This document shows positions 10,667-21,508 of a stretch of 39,858 nucleotides of DNA, one piece after another. The stretch lies in NCBI GenBank assembly GCA_015499985.1, contig JAAAUF010000257.1, positions 1-39,858 on the forward strand, read 5' to 3'. Source of the stretch: Haplosporangium gracile. Taxonomy: Eukaryota > Mortierellomycota > Mortierellomycetes > Mortierellales > Mortierellaceae. The position numbers were made by a program, and so were the translations under genes. How positions within the stretch are numbered: position 1 is the first letter of the stretch; each line of letters opens with the position of its first letter. Below the pieces are notes generated by a model that saw only the letters and a list, made by a program, of their open reading frames with translations, ran no database searches and was not told where the DNA came from.

Positions 10667-13650
10667 TCATTCCTTCCTTGTCTTGTTCTTTGTGCGGCCG
10701 GATGAAGACCTTGGCGCATCAACCTTGGGATCGACGTCGGTGTTGGGGACCTCGACTAAGACGATCGAAGCGGCGCGTCTCTTCTTGGTTGAATCACCTG
10801 CATTGGTCGCTGCCGCCATCAATAAGCTGGCTGCTGCTGCTTCTCCGCCACCACTGCCACCTGATCCATCCCCAATGCAGTCCATGGCCTCAGATGATGG
10901 TCCGCCTGCTTCTCTTCCACTACTACCACTACCGCTACTAGCAACATCCATCCATGGGTAAGATCCGTCTTGACGCCGAGGTTAGAGGTAGAGCGACCGC
11001 TGCTAGTGGATAAGATGGTCATCAGACGCCGGATCTTGTCCTTGAGGGTCGGCCAGAACTAGAACAGTGGGAGCAAATGCCGCTCAGAGAAGTCAACGTA
11101 GTGAGCTGCCAGAGGTGAGGAGGGCGCAATACATCTCGAACCGCCGCTGGCCTTGTTCAAAAGCAGGTAGTTCTCGATGGCAGGCAGCTTGGAATCGATC
11201 TTGGAAAGTACCGTGCCAGATTGGCCATCTGCTTGTGGGTTGATCTATTGTAGAGGGAAAAAAAAACATTGGTTCGAAATAAGTTTTGATGAGCACTGCT
11301 CCCTTCGCATTTCGTCTGCGACAAAGCCTGGATTGACAACTTCATATTACCTTCTTCTCAAGGGCGACCGAGCCGTTGCGATACATCATCTTGATTGAGC
11401 GGTAGAGCTGCTTGCTGGTCGACTCAAGCAATCCATTTGTTGGGTAAGAGATATTGCGTAGAGGAACAGGGGGAAAAGTCATGCCCAGGAGGGTGGCACG
11501 CGCAAGCAGCTGGCCGACTTGCCGCTCGGCAACCGTCTTGGACTTGATCTTGTGGGAGTAGATATGCGCCAGAAGAATTTGGTAGAAGATGATGAAGGGT
11601 TTGTCCATTGCGGACGGCTCGGCATCCTCGTCACCATCATTCTCCGTGACTTCCTCGCCTTCATTCTCAGCGGGAGTGCCAGCGGAACCGCTGCTGCTTG
11701 CCTGAGAATCCTGGTTGAGTTGAGGCGCCACACGAGTCTTGGACTCGACGGCGGGACACAAGGAGTACATGATGGTTCGGTCGGTCTCGGCCAGACCACG
11801 CTCAAAGATGGTCTCAATAAACGCGCCCAAAAACTCCTGCGCGTGTCTCTTCGTCACGCGAACTTGCCCGACAATGTCCAGGATGCATGCAGAAACCTCT
11901 TGTTGCTGTTGCTGCTCAGACGAAGGGAGCTGATTGGCGTTGGTGGTGGTTGCTGCCGCTGCCCGCTTGCTGTTGGCTTTGACCGTGCCGACGGGAAGAG
12001 AGACATGGGGATGCTCGTACACCATAGTATTGATTAGCTGCTTCTTGTCTATCTCGTCGATCTTGAGCGGCGGCTTCTTGGCTTGCTCCTTTCCCGTTTT
12101 GAGTCGCCGAGCCTCACGCTGCCGCTTCTTCGCAGCCTTCCTCCTCTTGGCCTCGGCTATGGATTGCTGGTACCGCGCCTCTTGTTCCGCCGTGTACGGC
12201 TCCACTGGTATTGCTTGCAGATAGACAGTGGCTTATACTGCTGCGGTTCTGGTCGTGCCTTGAACGAATATCGTGGCCGATTCACCTGTCGCGAGACTCC
12301 AGGCTGGTGAGCTGGCCGGTCGATCACGCAGTGCCGTCTAAACTCCTTGTGCTTATCCTGCCGATCGGGTTTGGCGTCGCTGAAGCATGCATGTCCCAGA
12401 ATGTGTGAGGATCAAATAAACAACGCGTTAGACTATTTGCAAATGACGGGAAAACTGATGTCAGGGGATCATGTAAGAAAAGAGCATAATGTGTTACCTC
12501 TCGCTGCTCAAGATCTCCGTGTCTTGGTATTGGCATGCCGGTCCTTGATTGACTTGTATTACTGACAGAGCATATCGTGCGACATGGAAGATGCAGGGGA
12601 AGTCGTGAGAGGCGTTGCTGATTGTGAAGTCGACGATGGATCAGAGAATGCACCCGCTGGAACAGCAATCTCTGGGCCATCGTGGTAAACATGAGGATAG
12701 TGTCGTGAAATCAATACCGTCCTAATTGTTGCAGACCACGCGTGGACACTTGAGGTATTTCTTCACCAGGGATGGCACGTCTAATATTGAAAGGGATCAA
12801 AAAGAACTCATGGTGAGTCTGACCATGTCCACAAGGAAGAGAGGTGGCATAGGCATACTAGCAAGACATTTGTTCTTGCCTGCATCTGATAGAGCCTTGG
12901 TAATGTTGTAGTTCGTGGCAATACGCAGCGACGGGATGTTCTTGTTATAGTCGTTGCAGGAGACGCATGCCAGCGCAATGAGCTTGGTGGTCGACAGACC
13001 TGTCTGAGCTAGCACCGCCTCCCTGTTGTACTCGAGAACCTTGCTCTCGTCCCGCTTGCCCACAGGACGCCATATGGTATTAACCGGGTCGTACGAGAAG
13101 AAGTCCGAGTCATGGGACAGCACAATGTCTTCTGGTTGACAGTCAGCAGCGATGGCAATGTCGGCTTCGGTCCAGTACAGGCGCGCGTCAAGCTGTCGAC
13201 CATGCAAGAACTCGACAAAGCCCTTCCGATTCCAGAGGGATCACTTGAATGCACCGCGCAGACCCTTCTCGACATCCTTGAACATCTCCTTGGTAAGCGG
13301 CTTGCCTTGGCTGACGCGGTCGCTGAGCGTCTCGATGGCGACCTCAGCAGTCTTGAGGGTCTTGACACGCTTCTCGTCTCGCTCGCGGTGAGTCTCCTTT
13401 TTCTCGAGAGCAGGAACGCCGTCACCGTAGAACATCATGCGCGAGAGGTCGCCGAACTTCTTGAGGTAATCGAACAGGCTTACATGCACGGTTGTCTTAT
13501 CGTCTGCATGTTTAGTGTAAATCTCATGAACTTTGTTGAAAACGTGAGTACATCCGCGCGGACCTTGACGCTGTTAGGCAAGGGTGATGCTTGGTAGCCC
13601 CTCTTCTTTCTCAGCCACGGGTAGAATCTTTCCAAGCCCTTGCAGCGATA
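10667..13650 (-). pseudogene. Decayed PIN/XPG-like nuclease-fold gene with several stops and frame changes
   Basis: Minus strand. The 5' part reads CKGLERFYPWLRKKRGY from 13644, then VHEIYTKHADD, an MMFYGDG strand, and TEADIAIAADCQPEDIVLSHDSD, which resembles the acidic core of PIN/XPG-I folds. The rest is a family-specific C-terminal region I do not recognise. Disruptions: no ATG precedes the first conserved codons (TAT CGC TGC); a frame change at a run of four T at 13539-13542; in-frame TGA at 13241-13243 after GAFK; in-frame TAG at 12722-12724; a frame change near 12220; in-frame TAG at 11059-11061 between LLPLF and FWPTLKDK; and a frame change near 10970. Two intron-like gaps remain (12497-12380, 11350-11245), so it is not a retrocopy. 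Long open stretches between lesions (about 345 codons at 12205-11059) suggest recent decay. PIN assignment is from motif resemblance. Confidence 0.75.
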
Positions 13651-14035
13651 TTGACGTCAAACAGCCTATTTCCAGTCCAAATAGGTTTACTTCCAGGCAG
13701 ACTTTCAGGTTTGTCAAGTTAGGCGGCAATTTTCTCTTTGCTGCCTCTTGCTCACAACTCTACCGCCACCATCTCTTCGCACATTACTCGAACACAACTA
13801 AACTCCCTTTCTGTCTTCATCCGTCCTCTCTCTCTTCCTGCCTCCCCTTGTCATCATCCCACTCTTCGTTACCGTTATTTGTCCCTCCCCACCCTCCTCT
13901 CTCATCTGCCTGTCAACCTCTCTCAGTCTCATCCTCTTCGTCACTTTAGCCAAACACCAACACAGTTTTTCTTTCAGGACTCTCTCGACTGCCAAGCTCC
14001 AGCTTACTCACTCTCATATCAACTCTCAGCGGACA
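13651..14035. other. Upstream region and leader of CK2 alpha
   Basis: A TGACGTCA octamer sits at 13652-13659, beside the lost 5' end of the pseudogene. From about 13760 to 14030 the plus strand is rich in C and T, typical of the leaders in this window. It ends in GGACA just before the CK2 start codon. Confidence 0.5.
13652..13659. promoter_or_regulatory. CRE-type octamer TGACGTCA
   Basis: A perfect palindromic ATF/CREB octamer lies about 377 bases upstream of the CK2 alpha start codon. It is the second such octamer within 3.1 kb, the other being at 10561-10568. It could serve CK2 alpha or could have served the decayed gene on the other side. Confidence 0.35.
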
Positions 14036-15933
14036 ATGAATAAGATTAAACTTCCGGGGAGCGTAGCCCGCGTCTATGCAGATGTCAATGAAAAGATGGG
14101 CGAGGATTATTGGGACTACGAGAACCTCTCTCTCCAGTGGGGGTAAGTCCAACTGCTGTACGCTTGGTCATGGTATTGTTTTGAGTGGAGGTCTCTTTAC
14201 TCGTTTGCCATGTGGTCATATTATTCTCAGGAGAAATTTTGAGCAGGCATGATATGCAACCACGGGCCCGCCTGAAAAAGCAGTATTTATTGTTATTGTT
14301 ATTTTGCAACGCAAAGCCTCCAGGATGACTTAATGGTATGCATCTCAGCAAGGGCGGTTATGACAACACTTCTGCTGACCAACCTGTTTGCTTTTATGTT
14401 GTTTGTGTCACTTAGGACTCAGGAAATTTACGAAATCATTCGCAAGGTTGGCCGAGGCAAATATTCCGAGGTCTTTGAGGGTATCAATATTGTCAATTAT
14501 GAGAAACGCTGCATCAAGGTCCTAAAGCCCATTAAGAAAAAAAAGATCAAGCGTGAAGTGAAGATCTTGCAGCACCTTGCAGGCGGACCAAATGTTATCC
14601 GCTTGTACGACCTTGTGCGAGACCCACAGGTAACTGGAGTAAAACAGGTCCTTTTGCTGTTTTGTCTGTCTATCATCGATAGTGCCCTCGGCGACCAAAT
14701 AAAAGTAAACCTAACACACTGACCATTTTGCATGAATAGTCCAAGACTCCCGCCTTGATCTTTGAGTCTGTAGACAATGACGACTTCAGGGCTCTCTACC
14801 CAAAGTTCAGTGATTACGATGTCCGATACTACATGTTCCAGCTTCTACAGGTATTGCTCCCAATTTTCAGGAGAATTTTACTGGAATGAGTCAACTCGAG
14901 TATACATTGAACATATGGAGACGGAACTCGACATAATAAGATACTCATCGTCTGTGGACACTGTTTTGAACATCGAATAGGCACTGGACTTTTGCCACTC
15001 CAAGGGCATCATGCATCGCGATCTGAAGCCTCACAATGTCATGATTGATCATCACAAGCGCAAGGTACGACGTGGGAGAAAAGGCTATGTTATGGCGCAC
15101 GACATGGGTAAGCTCGTCATTTGACCTAACGATGTCTCAAATCAACCTTTTTCACCTTGCATATAGCTGCGCTTAATTGATTGGGGTCTAGCAGAGTTTT
15201 ATCATCCGGGGACTATGTATAACGTCCGTGTAGCTTCGAGATACTGGAAGGGGCCTGAGTTGCTAGTGGACTTGCAGGACTATGACTACTCGTTGGATTT
15301 GTGGAGTTTGGGCGCCATGTTGGCTGCATTGGTAAGCGTTTGAGCAGACAGTCATGGATGCTAGGATGCCTTGAGTGCATGACCGACAAATCATACTGAC
15401 ATACATACTGCTTCCAAATGCTCACCTCTAGATCTTTCAAAAAGAGCCCTTTTTCCGCGGATCAGACAACAACGACCAGTTGATCAAGATTGCACAGGTG
15501 CTGGGGACGGATGAGCTGTTCAGGTACTTGGACAAGTACTCGCTGGAGCTTGACGATCACCATCATGTATTGCACGAATACATTCCTCGCATGGCTTGGA
15601 GCCGATTTGTGACACCCCAAAACCAACATTTCGTCTCGAATGACGCTCTGGACTTGCTCGGAAAGTTGTTACGATACGATCATCAGGTATAGCTATACGA
15701 CATGGGAGAGAGTGGGACTCATGAGAATCTGTGGGCTGTCGTACCTAATTGTCAATTTCGCTTCTCGTGCACACACATGCTCACACTTATTGGTCTTGAT
15801 TTGTTCAATGCTCGTTCAATAGGAGCGTTTAACTGCGGCGGAGGCGATGGCACACCGTTACTTTGATTCAGTCAGGAATCCCGACGGCTCTGAGACGGCC
15901 GAGTCTGAGGATTGGAGTGACATGCTCAGTTAA
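14036..15933 (+). CDS. CKA1: Casein kinase 2 catalytic subunit alpha
   Basis: Constitutive acidophilic Ser/Thr kinase of nucleus and cytoplasm. Exons: 14036-14142, 14416-14629, 14740-14850, 14981-15064, 15167-15331, 15432-15686, 15823-15933, all phases joining, 348 residues (usual family length 330-390). Visible landmarks: glycine loop GRGKYSEV at 48-55, ATP-binding K70 in CIKVLK, the CK2-specific basic cluster KKKKIKRE at 76-83, HRDLKPHN with catalytic D158, and DWG at 177-179 in place of the usual DFG, a CK2 signature. [16 protein letters not shown] follows, with Trp where Phe is usual. The C terminus is short, ending in acidic residues and DMLS. A CRE-type octamer and pyrimidine-rich leader lie upstream; a poly(A) signal is at 16175-16180. 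Confidence 0.97.
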
Positions 15934-17029
15934 TAGGCCTTGTTTGTTTCTTCCTACTTGGTGGTTGTCAGCGTATACATTAGCTTACTTTAATAATGTG
16001 GCATTCGATTGTTTATTCTTCTTTGTCTGGTTGCACACATATTTCCCAGGGCCCTGTGCGCCAGTGAGCTGCTGCCAACGTGCGGCTGTTCTCGATGTGT
16101 TCTTTTCCAAGGAGGGACGGGCTGATGCTCCCACCATGCACAAACAGCCAGGCCTACTAATATTTTATACTTCTAATAAAAAGAGGAGCTAAGTGTCCCA
16201 GACATCTAAAGATCGGGTGAGGGATGGCTACAAAGACTCGTTTTGCGAGACCAATGGCGGCCCATCATGGCTCTTTTGTAAAGTGGGAAAAGGCTGTGGC
16301 ATGCCCTGGTATTTGACTTCTTTTTTTTTATCTTTTCTATTTGCTCTTCCTGTCCTCTTCCTTTCTGGTTAACCACTTTTTTATTTTATTTTTGATCGTT
16401 CTTTTTCTCTCCATCCGTCTGTTCATCGTCACTTTTTCTTCTTTCTCCACCCTTTTCCTTGTCATTGTTCTTTTTTCTTTTTATCTGTCTGTTTTTCATC
16501 CTCATCGCTGCTTCTTTTTCTTGTCTCTCTTTCTCGTTTGTTTGCTTGTTCTCTTGCCTTCTTATCTGCCTTCCTTTGTCCTTGCCCTCTTTACTCTCAA
16601 TCTCCTTCCTGTACACCGTCTCCTTCCACCCACCCCTTCTCCTCCTTTACCATCGCAGCCACCAGCCAAAACGCCACTCTTTCCCATCTTCTCCATAAAA
16701 ATACGATCCTTTTTATTTTTATTTTCTTCACTTTTCTTCTTCGTCCTCGCATATCCATTTTCTCGCTCATCTCTCAGTCGCAGCTGGACCCTTTCTTCCT
16801 TATTTTACACAGCGCTCTCTTCGACATTCTCCCGTCCTATTCCCACAATCAACTACAACCACACCTCCAACACTTCCACCACCACAGCCACTCTAACACA
16901 GCTACCATCACCTCTTATCATATATCCCCTGTCACTATCAGCAAAATAAGTCAACCAGCTCTAAGCCCTCCCACAATCACAGCACGTCTTCAAAGCAGAG
17001 GAGCTGAAGGCGACATAGTCTAAGCAACC
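15934..17029. other. CK2 3' flank and pyrimidine-rich leader of ELL
   Basis: The first 250 bases are CK2 3' untranslated sequence. From about 16310 to 16800 the plus strand is almost entirely C and T with T runs. It then becomes CA-rich up to the ELL start at 17030. The long open frames here (16341-16949 and overlaps) encode only Leu/Phe/Ser low-complexity sequence, so they are judged non-coding. Confidence 0.5.
16175..16180 (+). terminator. Candidate poly(A) signal AATAAA of CK2 alpha
   Basis: AATAAA lies 242 bases past the CK2 alpha stop codon, in A/T-rich sequence. The motif and position fit, but cleavage is not visible. Confidence 0.4.
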
Positions 17030-20000
17030 ATGCCTCTCAACCATAATGACCATTTTGTGGTCAACGCTGCTGACCCGGCTTCTTCACGGCGGCAAATCAT
17101 CGAATTCAAGTTGTCTGAGGAAGTCTTGGAAGAGATTCTGAACGGCAACGAATCCATCCGTTTGGACCTGAATCACGCCGTAAGTAACATCCTTCTTTTT
17201 CTTCACTCGCAAAAACGCTCACCACTTGCGAACCTTTCATAAACCGCGTATTTTTTTTATTTATTTGAATCTCCTTTCGAGACTGTTTGAATCTATGAAT
17301 CGGATTTGAAGGTGATGACAAGGGTCAAACGATTGTTAAGATCATGAGTAGATGGACATTATTTCTTATTGCGTCGTGAAGGAACAGGGGTAGCTGTGTG
17401 GAGTGAGTCCAAAAAAGGTGTCATACTTTTTCGAAGGAAAGGGGGAGACCCTGGGTAAGTGGCAAAGCGCTGTTTTTTGTCCTGTGAAAGCAGCGCTAGT
17501 GCGCCATTTATATGATTATCAGTCATCTTTGGCATTCAAAAAGCGGCTTGAGGAAAAGGACATAAAACTGTACGCAGCAGATAACTCCACTTTTGCTGCC
17601 GATAACACACAGAGAGAACAAAAAAGCGCGTTATCTGTGATTAGTTGGTCGTGTTTGTGTTTGTGCCTTTGTGTGTGTGGTGTATGTGGGAAGTTTTGTG
17701 TGCATTGGAGCATGGGTAAAGTGCGTGCGTGTATTCTTTTTTTCTCGTCAGCGTTTGTGGGAGCCTTGCTTCTGACGTCCCGATCACCCGTCCTTTTTTT
17801 TTTTTTAAATCAAAAATATAGAAACTGCTCGTCGGGAACACGCCGTACGACTTCAACCATATGCCAGGGATCAACAACATTGAAGTCTATAAACTGCCTC
17901 CAGGGACGAAACAGCTGGATCTTGTCGGGAATATTAGTGCGAAATGTACCATTCAAAGAACTCATGCCAAACAGGGACAGAAGAAGGCAACCAAACATGA
18001 GCCGGCCAAACAGGGACAGAAGAAGGCAACTAAACATGAGCCGACAAGGACGTAAGGATATATTTTTGTTTTTTCTTGTAATTCGTAACTCTTGTCAATG
18101 TCACTTGTCACTGTTGTTTTCTAAGGCGGTTACTGACTTTATTATCCTTTTCACCTTTTCAATTCTCTGCGATGGGATATGCTCATGTCTCTTACACTGA
18201 ATTTGTTAATTATCAAATTTATCTGGACATCAACAAATTATCACATAATTGCTGCCGATATCAATTGAACTCCTTCCAGGACGCAAATAATCGACCCAAA
18301 GGACTGTAAGTTTCTTCGATCTGAGATCCACCCTATACAATGTCATGAGCTTCAGACTGCCGCCACTTTGGATGCACCGCAGAGCTCTAACTAGCACTCG
18401 TTTTAAGGATATAATCGACATTTGGACTGGGAGTAGCTGACGCTCACAATTGCTATGCGAAATACATCTAACGTTCCTCTATTTTGTTCCAACGAAATAT
18501 AGTGAAATCAAAGTCGGCAACGGGAAGACGTGGTCAATCGCCACCACGTTCAGAACCTCCAGTGCCTACAGCAACCGCGGCAGCGGCAGCAGCAGCGGCA
18601 GCGTCATCAGGAACGATAGTACCTCTTAGAACACGCATCATACAACTCATAGCGCAACATCCTCGCGGGGCTGAGGAGAAGGAGCTTATGAAGATGTTGA
18701 AAGTTGGTTTGGAGGATTTGCAATCTATCTCGTCGTCTGTAAGTCTGTGTTTTCCTTGCCAATCGATGGTCTGCGCAAATCTATAAGACACTCCCAAATA
18801 ATTAACACCACATGTTACTTCTCTCGCTAGATCGCTAACTACTCTGGAGGACGGTACGTCCTGAGGCCAGAAACGTACAAGGAAGTCAAGATTCACGACT
18901 GGAAGAACTACTCGGCCAAGCAGCGGGATATTGTGCTCAACAACGCAATTGCGGCATTTGATATGCTGGGTCTGCCAGCAGACGCACCTGAGCGGGATAT
19001 TCTCCGTCCGGGAATGATCAAGCGCACAAGTCCGCCTCGTGTTGCTGAAGGCAATCATGCCGGAAACATGGATACCGGTTCAAAATGGCGCTCAGGAGGA
19101 GGAGGCGCAGGCTCGGAATCTGAAGGTTTTGAGAATGGCAGGATACACCACGGCGGCAGCGGTGGAAGCTCATTGAAGCCTCCAATCACGCAGAAGAGGA
19201 CTTCAGCCAAGAAATCGCCAGGAACCGCCGCGGCTTCATCTTTATCAAGCAAGATTAAGAGTGGGGGCAAAGGCACAGGTAGTTCAAGTACGACCAAGAC
19301 GAGTCGACGAGAGAAGGCGGCAGCGGCAGCGGCAATCATGGATTCGGTACGGAATCTCAGTGCTGTTGGATCATCAACACCTTCAAGCTCATTGAAGCCG
19401 CCAACCGTTGGAGGTACACCAGGGATGACAAGCTCGCCCATCCTTGCAGGAAGGAGGACGTCGGTCAACGGGAATGGTCTACCGTCGGTTCCCAGACGAG
19501 GATCAGAAGTAAAAAAGTCTGGTACGGGCAACAAGGATTCAGGCGGTGTCGGCAACGGATACAAGATCCCAAAAGCCAGCTCAGGGACGATAGCAAGGAA
19601 GCCTCGGAGTCCAAGTAAGTGTCATTCAGGCGCTTGCTTTTCGACTTGAACCTGAGCATTGTTTATTGCCGGAGGGTTTTCCTAGATCCTTTTCTCACCC
19701 ATCGTATTCGTTTTCATGACATTTTCGTAGGTTTCACAGTCCCCCCGATTACAACGCAAGGAGAGTACGAGGAGATTTCACGGCAGTTCAGGGTGAAATA
19801 CAAGGACATGATATCGCTGCGAACACAGATCGACAGAAAGAAGGAGTTGTTTGACCAGTTGGGTGCTGAGCTGGAGCATGCAGCTGGGACGGATCGGGAA
19901 CTGGAGTTGAAGCGGAAAGTGCAGGAGGCGTTTGGGGAGGATGTGGTGGATCGCAAGGTGTTGCGTCGGACAGGAGAGCCACGGAATGGTATCAGTGCAA

Positions 20001-20185
20001 AGCGGGCAGCGGAGGCGATCGCTGAGCAAAGCAATCACCTGAGTCTTCGGACACTAGTGGATCGGTACAAGACTCTACACAACGAGGTGGATACGATGAA
20101 GCGAGCTCTTTGTGAAGCGGGAGCAGCCCATGCCGAGCGGACTGGACAGACTGAGCATGGTTCTGGCGGAGGAGGAAATGGCTAA
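17030..20185 (+). CDS. ELL: RNA polymerase II elongation factor ELL
   Basis: ELL suppresses Pol II pausing and works in super/little elongation complexes in the nucleus. Exons: 17030-17179, 17822-18051, 18280-18305, 18503-18738, 18831-19614, 19731-20185 (626 residues). The 26-nt third exon is required for phase and reads TQIIDPKD. Residues 1-120 match the ELL N-terminal domain (ESIRLDLNHA, then VGNTPYDFNHMPGINNIEVYKLP and LDLVGNISAKCTI). At about 155-250 comes the winged-helix-like part (LRTRIIQLIAQHPRGAEEKELM, IANYSGGRYVLRPETYKEV, DWKNYS). A Ser/Gly/Lys-rich linker leads to the occludin/ELL domain from about 477 (VPPITTQGEYEEISRQFRVKY), coiled-coil in character. A 13-residue tandem duplication sits near residues 99-124. 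The start follows a favourable AACC context. Confidence 0.92.
17966..18043 (+). repeat. 39-bp tandem duplication inside ELL exon 2
   Basis: Two copies of a 39-base unit (17966-18004 and 18005-18043) differ at one base (ACC/ACT, both Thr). Each encodes the 13 residues AKQGQKKATKHEP. The unit is in frame, and its near identity suggests a recent duplication or selection for the basic sequence. Confidence 0.95.
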
Positions 20186-20435
20186 GAGATAGCCTAGTAC
20201 TTACTGTTTGGACATCAGGAGCAGCATTCTATTCACAAAGTATCATCAACTCATCGCTATATTAAAAATAACGCGCTTTCGATGAATACGCCATTTTCCT
20301 TGCTTCTCATACATTTCATTTTCCACTGCAAGTCACAAACATTTTTGTGGCTTTGTCACGCTTCTTTCGCTCTTTTGAGCTCTTTTCGTGCAAGTCCGTT
20401 TCGGCGAACCAAACATCAACATCACACAACGGACC
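20186..20435. other. Spacer between ELL and the Tim17-family gene
   Basis: Only 250 bases separate the ELL stop from the next start on the same strand. An A-rich ATTAAAAATAA stretch at about 20260-20271 may serve ELL 3'-end formation. A C/T-rich leader follows from about 20285. Confidence 0.4.
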
Positions 20436-21290
20436 ATGGCATCTCAAACACCAACCACCACAGCAACGAATGTAGCACCAGCAGGAACAGGACCAGCAGC
20501 ACCATCAGGACCAGGAACATCCTTGTTCGAGGCGCCTAAAGAACATGTTTCGTCTACCTGGTCCTTGAGCCCGCACTACTACTACACCTCCTCGGTCGTC
20601 AACCCAGGCACAAACGACCTCTCCAAGAACCCCCTCCTCAACCGGATAGGCCTGGAACCCATGAAACGAATCCTCCTTATCACGGCTTCGGCCTCATTCT
20701 GGGGATTTATGTTGGGGGGAGTGATCGGGTCCCGTCAATCGGGGATGCAATACCTGGCTGAGAATGCACATCGGTTACCGAAAAACATGGAAGGGTGGTA
20801 TTTCTATCACAAGAAGAAAAATTATCGGATGATTTGGGGGGCGCTCAAGAAGGGAGCTGTTTATTCGGGCAAGACGGGTGCTATGGTCGGGTTATTTGAG
20901 GTTCTGGAGGCTAGCATGGATTTTTATAGGGGCGGGGCGGATTTGTTTAATTCTATGGCTGCGGGTGTTGCTTCGGGAGGATTCTTTTCTATCATAAGTA
21001 AGTTTGTTGTACTCGCTTGATTTGTATTTAGTGGCTGATATAATTGAAAAGGTGGGTGTGAATCGACACTGACGCACTTACTTCTGACAAAAAAAAAAAT
21101 AAACACGAAAATAGACAAGTTGCCAAGGCAGAGCACAAAGCACACACTGATGCTGGGAGCAGGATATGGGCTGGTGAGCGGTGCATTACAGGATCTGTCG
21201 TCGTACTTGAAAGGAACCCCTGTCTGGTACTTACCACAGTCGCTCAAGGAGCGGTCCTTAGCCCTCAAGATTTCTGAGCCTGAAGAGTAG
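20436..21290 (+). CDS. Tim17/22/23-family mitochondrial inner membrane protein (TIMMDC1-like)
   Basis: Exons: 20436-20997 and 21115-21290, phase 1 junction, 245 residues. The N terminus (about 1-45) is Thr/Pro/Ala-rich. Three or four hydrophobic segments follow: around 87-103 (ILLITASASFWGFMLGGVIG), 148-166, 172-188 (MAAGVASGGFFSII) and 199-213 (MLGAGYGLVSGAL). The small-residue-rich spans with repeated Gly and the SRQSGMQYLAEN loop fit the Tim17 superfamily, which includes translocase subunits and the complex I assembly factor TIMMDC1. The long extra N terminus and the WYFYHKKKNYRMIWGALKKGA segment fit TIMMDC1-like proteins better than core Tim17 or Tim23, but this is tentative. No cleavable presequence is obvious. 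A possible AATAAA is at 21453-21458. Confidence 0.7.
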
Positions 21291-21508
21291 TTAGCCATTC
21301 GTCTCGGGAGAAGTGATGATAAGTGATGGGAAGGCTACGTATGTGGCTGGCGTTTGGAGGTGTAAAGGAAGCTGATGGTGCTTAATTCTTTTTTTTTAAG
21401 CCTCAAAAAAACGAGTCTTCGCCTCTTTCTCCCACTCCCCATCCGCCAGTCCAATAAATCACTCACCTTTGTCAACAAAGACCAAAAGGGGCCCTTCCAA
21501 AGCACAAT

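Noticed and set aside
11519..12037. 172-codon plus-strand frame
   Set aside because: Antisense shadow of the longest open block of the decayed PIN-like gene, with no domain.
16341..17023. Two long overlapping plus-strand frames
   Set aside because: Leu/Phe/Ser sequence from a T/C-rich leader; no stop-free frame is expected to mean coding in such a tract.
18534..19058. 174-codon minus-strand frame
   Set aside because: Antisense to ELL exons 4-5, rich in Ala from the GCN repeat; ELL motifs are on the plus strand.
19055..19564. 169-codon minus-strand frame
   Set aside because: Antisense to the disordered linker of ELL; Pro/Leu-rich with no recognisable domain.
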